From assembly GCA_019746355.1 (NCBI GenBank), contig JAIESC010000101.1, positions 1-16,213 of the forward strand: a DNA stretch of 16,213 bases, given 5' to 3'. Position numbers and translations under genes: made by a program. The notes under the pieces are model-generated. The model saw only the letters and a program-made list of their open reading frames with translations. It was not told where the DNA came from and ran no database searches. Within the stretch, counting starts at the first letter, position 1. Every line of letters begins with the position of its first letter. The DNA is from Xanthobacteraceae bacterium (GTDB lineage: Bacteria > Pseudomonadota > Alphaproteobacteria > Rhizobiales > Xanthobacteraceae). Below, one piece after another: positions 1 to 6,185 of this stretch.

Positions 1-66
1 CGGGGCGCTCCTCGAATCGCTCGAAAGCTGTTGCTGCACAACCACTTTCGCCGATTTGGCGCCCCG
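1..66. repeat. Long imperfect stem-loop at the left edge
   Basis: Nested complementary segments fold this stretch into one arm: CGGGGCGC (1-8) with GCGCCCCG (59-66), AATCG (15-19) with CGATT (52-56), CGAAAG (22-27) with CTTTCG (45-50), and GTTG (30-33) with CAAC (39-42) near the apex. That is about 23 base pairs with small internal loops. No T-run follows, so it does not look like a simple intrinsic terminator. It could be a structured RNA, a mobile-element end or a palindromic repeat. The sequence shows the structure only; the role is unknown, and the element may extend beyond the window. Confidence 0.5.
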
Positions 67-119
67 ATGCGCCTATATGTGTGAGATATCCGGGCTAGGG
101 CGTGTAGTTATGAATTCGG

Positions 120-196
120 CATGTCCGCTTTACCCCGAAAGCGACCAAAATCATGAGGCGATGCAGCATGTCGCGATGTGCCACAAGCCGACATTG
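120..196. repeat. Degenerate intergenic repeat bounded by ATGTCCGCTTT / AAGCCGACAT
   Basis: The stretch starts with ATGTCCGCTTTACC (120-133) and ends with AAGCCGACAT (185-194), a near inverted copy of the start (expected AAGCGGACAT). The same ATGTCCGCTTTACC word recurs near 1364. From memory, AAAGCGGACAT-flanked fragments are common between genes in bradyrhizobia, often as degraded copies. Nothing here supports a gene. Calling it a repeat family is inference from two copies in this window plus recollection. Confidence 0.35.
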
Positions 197-276
197 CCGT
201 TTGCGAGAGTGAACTGAGGGTAGCTTACAGCAGCAGTGAAGGCGTCATTACCCCAATCCCACCCCGTACCTTCGGC

Positions 277-435
277 CTAGAACTTCGCACCCAACCTTGC
301 GTTAGCGCGCCAGTAGCGCAGGTCCTGGCCGAGCCCGCCGTATTCCATGCCGAGCGAGCCTACGCGCCCTTGCCGCATCGACGCTTCGATAACACCGTCC
401 TTGATCCAATATTGAGCGTGAACGAGGCCACGCAT
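277..435 (-). pseudogene. Possible C-terminal relic of an outer-membrane beta-barrel protein
   Basis: The minus-strand frame gives about 52 residues. They contain GLVHAQYWIKDGVIEAS and MEYGGLGQDLRYW and finish on a terminal Phe (ARLGAKF-stop). Alternating polar/hydrophobic residues, aromatic girdle positions and a C-terminal Phe are typical of the last strands of autotransporter or porin beta-barrels. No barrel body lies upstream (435 to about 690 on this strand), and no start codon with a ribosome site is evident. It is therefore read as a 3' remnant left by deletion. The family is inferred from composition and the C-terminal signature only; it could be chance. Confidence 0.33.
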
Positions 436-688
436 AGTTAGCCGTGTGCGTTTTCGCACACTCGTCCATGAAGCAGCGTGGCCGGCAAAGGGAGGGACAG
501 CTTTCCTTGGTGATTGCGGCATCGGCAAAAGCCTTGAGTCGATCGGCACATGCCAAGTATGCGGAGGCAGAGCGCACCAAGTTTGGGCGTGGAACCGCTA
601 CCGTGCTGTGACTTTGCGCGCTTCACTCATGACGACTCTCGGCACAAGTACCCCGTGAAACAGCGGGGGCGATGGAAGGGATGCCGTC
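436..688. other. Non-coding or decayed stretch, no supported gene
   Basis: Several short open frames exist on both strands here, but none shows a recognisable motif, convincing codon bias or a ribosome site matched to a start. The stretch sits between the beta-barrel relic and the DUF3551-like gene, and probably belongs to the same scrambled accessory DNA. Confidence 0.4.
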
Positions 689-847
689 ATGTACGAGACC
701 ACCCAGAATTTCACTCCTCAGCCCTACACCGTCTTTGGCAGCGTTGATGTCCAAGAGCGATACAGCGACGCGGAAGATCGCCATCTTCCACCGTCAGATA
801 TCGGCAATGTGATTGAGTCCCTGAAAGCCTCGATGTTTATCGAATTG

Positions 848-1120
848 ATGAAATCCTTGCGCATCATGAAAAAAGGTCTCCTGGCAGCCAGCTTGCTGCT
901 GTCCACAATCAGCTATGCCAGTGCCGACCCTTATCGCTGGTGTGCCGAATACGGCGGCGGCGGATCCAACTGCTATTTCGTCACCTTGAACCAATGCCAA
1001 GCAGCCGTATCGGGGAACGGCGGTTTTTGCCGTGCCAACCCATTCTATACGGGCGCAGACTGGCGAAGCCGCCCGGCCACGTTCGGAGTCGCAGGTGGAG
1101 GACAGTACCGCGTGCCCTAA
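848..1120 (+). CDS. DUF3551-like small secreted protein
   Basis: The 90-residue product (start MKSLRIMKK) has a classical signal peptide: a basic n-region, the hydrophobic core GLLAASLLLSTI, and a probable cut after SYASA. The mature part begins DPYRWCAEYGGGGSNC and continues with FVTLNQCQAAV and GGFCRANPFYTG. The four-Cys pattern and the GGFC-x-NP-F-Y motif match the DUF3551 family of bradyrhizobia, whose function is unknown. Start choice is uncertain. ATG 848 and ATG 866 both place the signal peptide at the N-terminus but lack a good ribosome site. An in-frame ATG at 689 has a good GGAAGGGA site but would add 53 residues ahead of the signal. The C-terminal 20 residues diverge into a Gly-rich tail. 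Mature protein is expected in the periplasm. Confidence 0.65.
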   Translation: MKSLRIMKKGLLAASLLLSTISYASADPYRWCAEYGGGGSNCYFVTLNQCQAAVSGNGGFCRANPFYTGADWRSRPATFGVAGGGQYRVP

Positions 1121-1239
1121 GCGACCAGCACGGCAGTGCCAAGGAGGCTCGCCGCGAGCGGCCCCACAGCCATTGCGCCGCCCAAACCCGCAATGAAATC
1201 CCGCCGCTCATGTCCGCCCCCAGGCTCCGGACCAAGCAT
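1117..1239 (-). pseudogene. Relic of a Tat-type signal peptide (substrate-binding-protein-like N-terminus)
   Basis: The minus strand encodes a 40-residue frame that reads ERRDFIAGLGGAMAVGPLAA and then a hydrophobic tail to a stop. RRDFI followed by a Gly/Ala-rich hydrophobic stretch is the usual N-terminus of bradyrhizobial Tat- or Sec-exported substrate-binding proteins (commonly RREFIAGLG...PLAA). No mature domain follows: the frame stops at 1117 and overlaps the end of the DUF3551-like gene by a few bases. It is best read as the 5' scrap of a deleted gene. Chance similarity is possible because the match is only about 20 residues. Confidence 0.4.
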
Positions 1240-1503
1240 CGCACCGGCTCAGATGAGTACTTTGATAGGGGCTGAAACCGGCTTCGCTACTGCAACATGA
1301 AATGCGAGCCGATGTCCGAGTTGGGTCATTCTCGACCGATCCGGCCGGTTTTGTCTGCCGGTTAATGTCCGCTTTACCGGCGCCCTCATCGACTGTGTTT
1401 ATTTTAAAGACGAGTCCGACGTAGCAAACCCCGGGTCTTACATTTGCGAGCTTCCATGGACGACCACCCGCTTTAAAAAATGCAGTTGTCGTAAGATTCC
1501 ATG
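1240..1503. other. Intergenic accessory DNA with a second ATGTCCGCTTTACC word
   Basis: No gene is supported on either strand. It contains ATGTCCGCTTTACC near 1364-1377, which matches the word at 120-133, and a related GATGTCCGAGTTGGGTCA near 1312. The AT content is locally higher around 1395-1410. It lies just beyond the truncated end of the deaminase gene and is presumably the sequence that replaced its 3' part. Confidence 0.4.
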
Positions 1504-2832
1504 CTAGCGACGCAGGATCTTGCAAACGGCGGCGCGTAGGTTCTTCATCCTGACTGACTCCGAGCGAACTCTCGCGCACGACTTGGACAAGCGTGTACCC
1601 ACCGTCGATGCTCCTTTGCGTGCGGCAGAAAATAACGCATCCATTTCTGCGTGAACGGCTCTGCTGAACTCGATTAGGTCGCCTACCCGAGATTGCCGCA
1701 TCTCCAGCTTGCGTGAATTCTTGGTAATAGCGTCGAGGTTCTTCAGTTCGGGAACGCTTTCAAAAAGCTCATCAATAATTTTGTTTTGCTCAACCGTGTT
1801 GCTGCAATACTTGCCGCTCGCTCGAAATGCGCAGCGATAGTCTTCTTCACGACGCCCGAGAGCTTCGCCGTAGACGCCCCCACCGGCTTTGGGCACTTCG
1901 TTTGCCCCCGTTCCGATAACATTTCCGTCGGCGCCTATTAGGGCGGCGCCGACTTGGCGAGAGAGACACGCGCTCCTGAGGCTAGCGCCGTATGCTTCGT
2001 GCATCGCAGTCTCTGCCATGGACGGGCGCACAAGCTCAGAATGCGTGATGATCTTCATTAGCCGTGAGAGGTTGTCGTTGATGTCCCAGTCCTTGATATT
2101 AGGGCTCCCATCTTCGAGATATTGCGGCGCTGTGTTGTCTACGAAGTAGTCGGCCATATGGAAGGCATCTGACACGCGTTGACCATACGTTTCGCTCGCG
2201 AGCGAATCACGATCCATGAACTTCTCAATGTCGTCTTTGCCAGCGGCTTTATATTTTTCAGAGTGAAGCCGCTCCAACCGCACTTTGGCATCGCATACGA
2301 CTCCGATAAGCACGAACGCATCACGGTAGAGGCGCCGTAGCAACTCGACTTCTGCGGGATGCCGTATTGAGTCGATGATGTACGCGCGACGCGTTCCATC
2401 GGGCACGATCGGTTGATCGCCAAGGTCCTCAACGCCTTGCTTCTTTGCCCGCAGTTGTCGGATGCGCTGTATCGCTCGTCTAGCGACGCTGGCGTGATCG
2501 CCCTCTTTGCGCATGGCGTCGCCAAGGTTCTGGTAATCTACCGTTGTCTTGAGACTGCCCGGCTCTTGTGCCGGTGGGGGATGACCATTTTCTTGCGCCC
2601 AAGCTTCGATCAACTCTCTCGCTTTGATGATTTCAGTATCGAACGTTTCAGCCGCGGGGCCGGTTAGGAGCAAGTCGCGCAAGCTAGTTGCGACCTTAGT
2701 TGTGCCCGATCCGACATGGCCGACCACGGCGAACACAAATTCGTTCGACGCGTGATCCCGAACAACAGCCTTCGAGGGTGTCGGATCACTCGCACTGGCA
2801 GTTTCGGATTTCCGTGCTGCGGCTTCAGGCAT
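1504..2832 (-). CDS. Anti-phage dCTP deaminase, C-terminally truncated
   Basis: The frame encodes 442 residues. Residues 33-49 (FVFAVVGHVGSGTTKVA) form a P-loop-like site of an N-terminal nucleotide-kinase-like domain that extends to about residue 260. The deaminase domain begins near 270 (MAETAMHEAYGASLRSACLSRQVGAALI) and carries the zinc-ligand and catalytic motif HAE at 394-396 (HAEMDAL). This order matches the anti-phage dCTP deaminases (DCD/AvcD), which deplete dCTP during infection. Family members are about 500-570 residues and continue after VGTRL into a strand with a PCxxC zinc motif. Here homology stops at residue 415 (about position 1588), and 27 unrelated residues lead to a stop. 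No PCxxC is found in any downstream frame. The product therefore lacks half of the zinc site and is probably inactive. Base composition is less GC-rich than the core genes to the right, consistent with transfer. Confidence 0.8.
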   Translation of the reverse strand: MPEAAARKSETASASDPTPSKAVVRDHASNEFVFAVVGHVGSGTTKVATSLRDLLLTGPAAETFDTEIIKARELIEAWAQENGHPPPAQEPGSLKTTVDYQNLGDAMRKEGDHASVARRAIQRIRQLRAKKQGVEDLGDQPIVPDGTRRAYIIDSIRHPAEVELLRRLYRDAFVLIGVVCDAKVRLERLHSEKYKAAGKDDIEKFMDRDSLASETYGQRVSDAFHMADYFVDNTAPQYLEDGSPNIKDWDINDNLSRLMKIITHSELVRPSMAETAMHEAYGASLRSACLSRQVGAALIGADGNVIGTGANEVPKAGGGVYGEALGRREEDYRCAFRASGKYCSNTVEQNKIIDELFESVPELKNLDAITKNSRKLEMRQSRVGDLIEFSRAVHAEMDALFSAARKGASTVGTRLSKSCARVRSESVRMKNLRAAVCKILRR

Positions 2833-3042
2833 GGCTCTCGCTTCCGCTGACCACCGCGACCATTGCCCGCTGAGGTTGCTTTACGGAAGAGCGGAAGCGC
2901 TGATCTCACCGTTATCCAAACGATGGTTAGGCCCACTGAGCGCGCCGAGTGCCAAGCATAGAAACACGTCCAAGCACTGGGGTTTGGTGCTAACGCTGTG
3001 CTAATCGCCGCTGAGCGAAAGAAGCCGTTTCCGGCTAAGTGT
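2833..3042. promoter_or_regulatory. Upstream region of the deaminase with an inverted repeat at the start codon
   Basis: CGCTTCCGCT (2839-2848) is perfectly complementary to AGCGGAAGCG (2890-2899). In the deaminase transcript (minus strand) the downstream arm lies 6 bases before the ATG, so a hairpin would cover the ribosome-binding region. No strong Shine-Dalgarno is otherwise visible. The rest, up to the tRNA 3' end, has no gene. In Vibrio, the deaminase AvcD is held in check by an upstream RNA (AvcI); whether this hairpin plays a similar role is speculation. Confidence 0.4.
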
Positions 3043-3117
<75 letters not shown>

Positions 3118-3265
3118 ATCCGTTGGGTAGGGCGGCAAGGCCGCCCGGGCCGTTCCTATAGCGAAAAGCGTTAGGACTTTGCAACCACGGTCTGCGACCG
3201 CGGTAAACCGTGGCAAGATCGTGCAGAATCTCCCCGCCCCCGACGCCATCCCGCCCCGATCCCGC
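3118..3265. promoter_or_regulatory. Divergent intergenic region with two hairpins
   Basis: This stretch lies between the tRNA (leftward) and the deacylase (rightward) and must hold both promoters. It contains a perfect 7-bp hairpin, GGGCGGC (3130-3136) / GCCGCCC (3140-3146) with loop AAG, and CCACGGT (3185-3191) / ACCGTGG (3207-3213). No confident -35/-10 pair could be assigned. Confidence 0.4.
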
Positions 3266-3793
3266 ATGCCAGCCACGCCCGAAGACCTGTTCGCCGCCCT
3301 CGACCGCCTCAAGATCGCCCACCGGACGGTGACGCACCCGCCGCTGTTCACCGTGGAACAGTCGCAGTCCCTGCGCGGCACGATCCCGGGCGGACACACC
3401 AAGAACCTGTTCCTGAAGGACAAGAAAGGCGCGCTGTTCCTCGTCACCGCGCTCGAGGATGCGGCCATTGAGCTCAAGTCGCTGCACCGGCGGCTCGGTG
3501 CCAACGGCCGGTTTTCGTTCGGCTCGGCCGACGCGATGCTGGAAACGCTGGGGGTCGTACCCGGCGCGGTGACGCCCTTTGGCGTCATCAACGATGCCGC
3601 GGGCCGCGTCACGGTTGTACTCGACCAGGAGTTGATGCGGCACCCAACCATCAACGCCCACCCGCTGGTCAACACCATGACCACCTCGATCGGCTGCGAG
3701 GACCTGGTGCGGTTTCTCGACAGCACCGGCCATCCGCCCCGGATCGTGCCCATCGCGGGCCCTGACCCGGGCGGAGACGGAGACGAGGGCTAG
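3266..3793 (+). CDS. Prolyl-tRNA editing protein (YbaK/EbsC, ProXp-ala type)
   Basis: The 175-residue product belongs to the YbaK/EbsC aminoacyl-tRNA deacylase fold. It hydrolyses mischarged tRNA in trans, in this subgroup most likely Ala-tRNA(Pro), in the cytoplasm. Diagnostic stretches are GGHTKNLFLKDKKGALFLV (42-60, containing the conserved Lys46), VTPFGVINDAAGRVTVVLD (102-120) and AHPLVNTMTTSIGCEDLVRF (131-150). Length and order fit the free-standing ProXp-ala/PrdX proteins of alphaproteobacteria. ATG 3266 is chosen because the family starts just before EDLFAALDRL; an in-frame TTG at 3179 would add 29 unconserved residues. The Shine-Dalgarno is weak. The C-terminal 12 residues are a Gly/Asp-rich tail. 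Confidence 0.85.
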   Translation: MPATPEDLFAALDRLKIAHRTVTHPPLFTVEQSQSLRGTIPGGHTKNLFLKDKKGALFLVTALEDAAIELKSLHRRLGANGRFSFGSADAMLETLGVVPGAVTPFGVINDAAGRVTVVLDQELMRHPTINAHPLVNTMTTSIGCEDLVRFLDSTGHPPRIVPIAGPDPGGDGDEG

Positions 3794-3908
3794 GTTCCTC
3801 GCGGGCCAACGCCCCGATTGCATTTGCCGCCGCCCCGGCCCATTTATTCCCTGAATTAAAGTTCATCGGGAACCGTGCCGGCGTCGCCGGGCCACAGGGT
3901 AGGAACGC

Positions 3909-4826
3909 ATGTCGATGTTGCAGACCGGGGCGACGCCTGCCCCGACCGCCGCGCCTGAGGGTCTCATCAAGGAGACCACCACCCAGGGCTTCATGAAGGA
4001 CGTGATCGAGGAGTCGAAGCGCCAGCCGGTGCTGATCGACTTCTGGGCGCCGTGGTGCGGCCCGTGCAAGCAGCTCACGCCGGTCCTGGAGAAGGTCGTC
4101 AAGGCGGCCAAGGGCAAGGTCAAGCTGGTCAAGATGAACATCGACGACCACCCGGCCATTCCCGGCCAGATGGGCATCCAGTCGATCCCGGCGGTGATCG
4201 CCTTCGTCAACGGCCAGCCGGCCGACGGCTTCATGGGCGCGCTGCCGGAGAACCAGGTCACGGCGTTCATCGAGCGGCTGACCAAGGGCAAGGTCGGCGG
4301 CGAGGCGCAGGACCTGATGAAGGAAGCCGAGGCGCTGCTCGCCGAAGGCGATGCGCAGAGCGCGGCACAGATCTATGCGCAGCTGATCCAGGAGGACGAC
4401 ACCAACATCGGTGCCGTTGCCGGGCTCGCGCGCTGCTATCTCGCGGTCGGCCAGCTCGACAAGGCCAAGGAGACGCTCGCCAAGGTTCCGGAAGCCAAGC
4501 GCAACGAGGCCGCCGTGGCGGCGGCCCGCGCCGCGCTCGAGGTTGCCGAGCAGGCGAGCTCGGTCGGGCCCGTGGGCGAACTCGAGAACAAGGTCGCGGC
4601 CAACCCGCTCGACCATCAGGCACGGTTCGATCTCGCAGTCGCGCTGAACGCCGCGGGCAAGCGCCAGGAGGCGGTGGACCACCTGATCGAGGTGGTGCGA
4701 CGCGACCGCAAGTGGAACGACGACGGCGCGCGCAAGCAGCTCGTGCAGTTCTTCGAGGCCTGGGGACCGACCGACGAGGCGACGGTGTCCGGGCGCAGGC
4801 GGCTATCTTCGATCCTTTTTAGCTGA
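3909..4826 (+). CDS. Thioredoxin-TPR co-chaperone (CnoX/YbbN family)
   Basis: The 305-residue protein has a thioredoxin domain (about 20-128) with active site WCGPC at 49-53 and the cis-Pro loop SIPAV, followed by TPR-like helices (about 132-290, e.g. AEALLAEGDAQSAAQIYAQLI). This layout defines CnoX/YbbN, which protects substrates under oxidative stress and passes them to chaperones. The E. coli protein lacks a working CxxC, whereas this one keeps both cysteines, as in the Caulobacter type, so thiol reductase activity is expected. ATG 3909 has a GTAGGA ribosome site. The next gene begins 34 bases downstream on the same strand, which suggests an operon with the LON-domain and Trm112 genes. Confidence 0.9.
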   Translation: MSMLQTGATPAPTAAPEGLIKETTTQGFMKDVIEESKRQPVLIDFWAPWCGPCKQLTPVLEKVVKAAKGKVKLVKMNIDDHPAIPGQMGIQSIPAVIAFVNGQPADGFMGALPENQVTAFIERLTKGKVGGEAQDLMKEAEALLAEGDAQSAAQIYAQLIQEDDTNIGAVAGLARCYLAVGQLDKAKETLAKVPEAKRNEAAVAAARAALEVAEQASSVGPVGELENKVAANPLDHQARFDLAVALNAAGKRQEAVDHLIEVVRRDRKWNDDGARKQLVQFFEAWGPTDEATVSGRRRLSSILFS

Positions 4827-4860
4827 TTACTTTCGTCGGCTGTGGCCGGAGGGAGCGATC

Positions 4861-5535
4861 ATGCCGATGAACGTGATCTATCGCAGGTCTTCGGATTTGC
4901 AATCGGTCATTCCGGTGTTCCCGCTGCCGGGTGCGCTGCTGTTGCCGCGCGGGCAATTGCCGCTCAACATCTTCGAGCCGCGTTACCTCGCGATGGTCGA
5001 CGACTCATTGCGGGATGGCCATCGGCTGATCGGCATGATCCAGCCCGACCCGGCCCATCCGGGGTCTGATGACAAGCCGGTGCTGTTCAAGGTCGGCTGC
5101 GTCGGCCGCATCACCCAGATCGCGGAAAGCGGCGACGGCCGCTATCTGCTGCAGCTCACCGGGATCGCGCGCTTCCGCGTCGAGGAGGAGCTGAACGTCG
5201 CGACCGCCTACCGGCAATGTCGCGTCACCTATGTCCCGTTCGCCGACGACTTCACCGCGCGCAAGGGCGAGGAGCTGGTCGACCGCAAGGCGCTGCTGGA
5301 GGCGCTATCGGCATTTCTCAAAGCCAACAACCTCAAGACCGACTGGGAGGGCATCGAGAACGCGCCGAACGAAGCGCTGGTGAACGCGCTGGCGATGATG
5401 TCGCCCTATGGCGTGGCCGAGAAGCAGGCGCTGCTCGAGGCGCCGGACCTGAAATCGCGCGCGGAGATCCTGGTCGCCGTCACCGAGATCGAGCTCGCCA
5501 AGAAGACCGCGGGCGGTGAGACACCGCTGCAGTAG
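4861..5535 (+). CDS. LON N-terminal substrate-binding-domain protein
   Basis: The 224-residue protein is made of the Lon N-terminal (PUA-like) domain. It starts [27 protein letters not shown] (residues 16-42), followed by [12 protein letters not shown] and a helical C-terminal half (about 140-215). There is no AAA+ or Ser-Lys protease domain, so it is the free-standing form common in proteobacteria, of uncertain function and possibly substrate recognition. A strong GGAGGGA ribosome site precedes ATG 4861. It sits between the CnoX-type gene and the Trm112 gene with short gaps, so co-transcription is likely. Confidence 0.9.
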   Translation: MPMNVIYRRSSDLQSVIPVFPLPGALLLPRGQLPLNIFEPRYLAMVDDSLRDGHRLIGMIQPDPAHPGSDDKPVLFKVGCVGRITQIAESGDGRYLLQLTGIARFRVEEELNVATAYRQCRVTYVPFADDFTARKGEELVDRKALLEALSAFLKANNLKTDWEGIENAPNEALVNALAMMSPYGVAEKQALLEAPDLKSRAEILVAVTEIELAKKTAGGETPLQ

Positions 5536-5588
5536 GCCAGGCCGCAGCCGTTTCGTGCTATAAATCGCGCAACAGAACCGGACACGCC

Positions 5589-5789
5589 ATGAACACGCCA
5601 TCCACCGAACGCGCCGCAGGCTCCATCGATCCCAAGCTGCTCGAGATCCTGGTCTGCCCGCTGACCAAGAGCACACTGGAATACGACGCCGAGAAGCAGG
5701 AGCTGGTATCGCGCGCGGCCAAGCTTGCCTATCCGATCCGCGACGGCATCCCGATCATGCTGCCGGAAGAGGCGCGGCGGCTGGATTAA
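5589..5789 (+). CDS. Trm112 family (UPF0434) small protein
   Basis: The 66-residue product contains [20 protein letters not shown] and [18 protein letters not shown], the signature of the Trm112/YcaR family, whose members are small partners of methyltransferases. The usual Zn-binding cysteine set is reduced to one Cys (CPLTK instead of CPxCK), as seen in several alphaproteobacterial members, so zinc binding is doubtful. It is last in the CnoX-LON-Trm112 group, 53 bases after the LON-domain gene. ATG 5589 is preceded only by a weak ribosome site. Confidence 0.9.
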   Translation: MNTPSTERAAGSIDPKLLEILVCPLTKSTLEYDAEKQELVSRAAKLAYPIRDGIPIMLPEEARRLD

Positions 5790-6010
5790 AGCGTTTTCCA
5801 CTCGCACTGAACCATCAGTCGTCATGCCCGCGCATAGCCGTCCAAAGGACGGCGTCGCTTCGCTCGCCCCATAGCCGTCCAAAGGACGGCGTCGCTTCGC
5901 TCGCCTATGGTCGCGGGCATCCACGCCTTGGCTACAAAGTAAGGCGTGGATGGCCGGGACAAGCCCGGCCATGACGTGGAGAGGCCGGTGCAAACCAGCT
6001 GGAAAGCGCT
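5790..6010. repeat. Composite palindromic intergenic element (MITE- or REP-like)
   Basis: The element is bounded by AGCGTTTTCCA (5790-5800) and its 10/11 inverted copy TGGAAAGCGCT (6000-6010). Inside lie nested inverted pairs. GTCATG (5821-5826) pairs with CATGAC (5970-5975). ATGCCCGCG (5824-5832) pairs with CGCGGGCAT (5912-5920). ATCCACGCCTT (5919-5929) pairs with AAGGCGTGGAT (5941-5951). ATGGCCGGG (5950-5958) pairs with CCCGGCCAT (5964-5972). The minus strand translates to MAGLVPAIHA, a familiar spurious peptide of dispersed repeats in this bacterial group. No transposase is present. It may also serve as the transcription end of the upstream group. Confidence 0.6.
5833..5905. repeat. Tandem duplication inside the palindromic element
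   Basis: A 36-base unit beginning CATAGCCGTCCAAAGGACGG (5833-5868) is repeated exactly at 5870-5905 with a 37-base period. Each unit contains the small palindrome CCGTCC-AAA-GGACGG. The exact copy suggests a recent slippage duplication. Confidence 0.85.
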
Positions 6011-6053
6011 CTAGAGCCGCACGCTATCGTTGCGAGAATCCGCGGCCCCCGGC

Positions 6054-6085
6054 TTGACATAGCAAGTCGGATATATCCGACTTGC
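6054..6085 (+). promoter_or_regulatory. TTGACA box and perfect 24-base palindrome upstream of the GST gene
   Basis: TTGACA (6054-6059), a consensus -35 hexamer, is followed at 6062-6085 by a perfect palindrome with half-site GCAAGTCGGATA. The palindrome occupies the place where the -35/-10 spacer and -10 region would be, the classic position for a repressor operator. No clean -10 hexamer is seen at 16-18 bases. The role is inferred; the palindrome itself is certain. Confidence 0.55.
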
Positions 6086-6100
6086 GCGCTCATAAAATTG

Positions 6101-6126
6101 CCGAACTCGGGTAAACCCGAGTTCGG
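6101..6126. promoter_or_regulatory. 12-bp perfect hairpin in the GST leader
   Basis: CCGAACTCGGGT (6101-6112) and ACCCGAGTTCGG (6115-6126) pair perfectly around a 2-base AA centre. A T5 run occurs at about 6135-6139, eight bases later. It could be a second operator, a leader hairpin or a weak terminator for transcription coming from the left. Confidence 0.5.
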
Positions 6127-6185
6127 TTGGTCGGTTTTTCTGGCAACATCCGTCATCGCAAAGACAAGCCGGGAAGGACTTCGCA

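Noticed and set aside
1208..1579. Minus-strand frame as continuation of the deaminase by frameshift
   Set aside because: None of the three frames downstream of 1588 contains the PCxxC motif or other deaminase sequence, so this is replacement rather than a simple frameshift.
3669..4682. Long minus-strand open frame opposite the CnoX-type gene
   Set aside because: It is an antisense shadow of a GC-rich gene with low-complexity Arg/Leu/Asp translation and no domain; the plus-strand gene is certain.
5833..5905. CRISPR array
   Set aside because: There are only two adjacent copies with no spacer between them; it is a tandem duplication inside a repeat element.
5406..5993. Minus-strand open frame containing MAGLVPAIHA
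   Set aside because: This is the well-known spurious translation of a dispersed palindromic repeat joined to the antisense of the LON and Trm112 genes.
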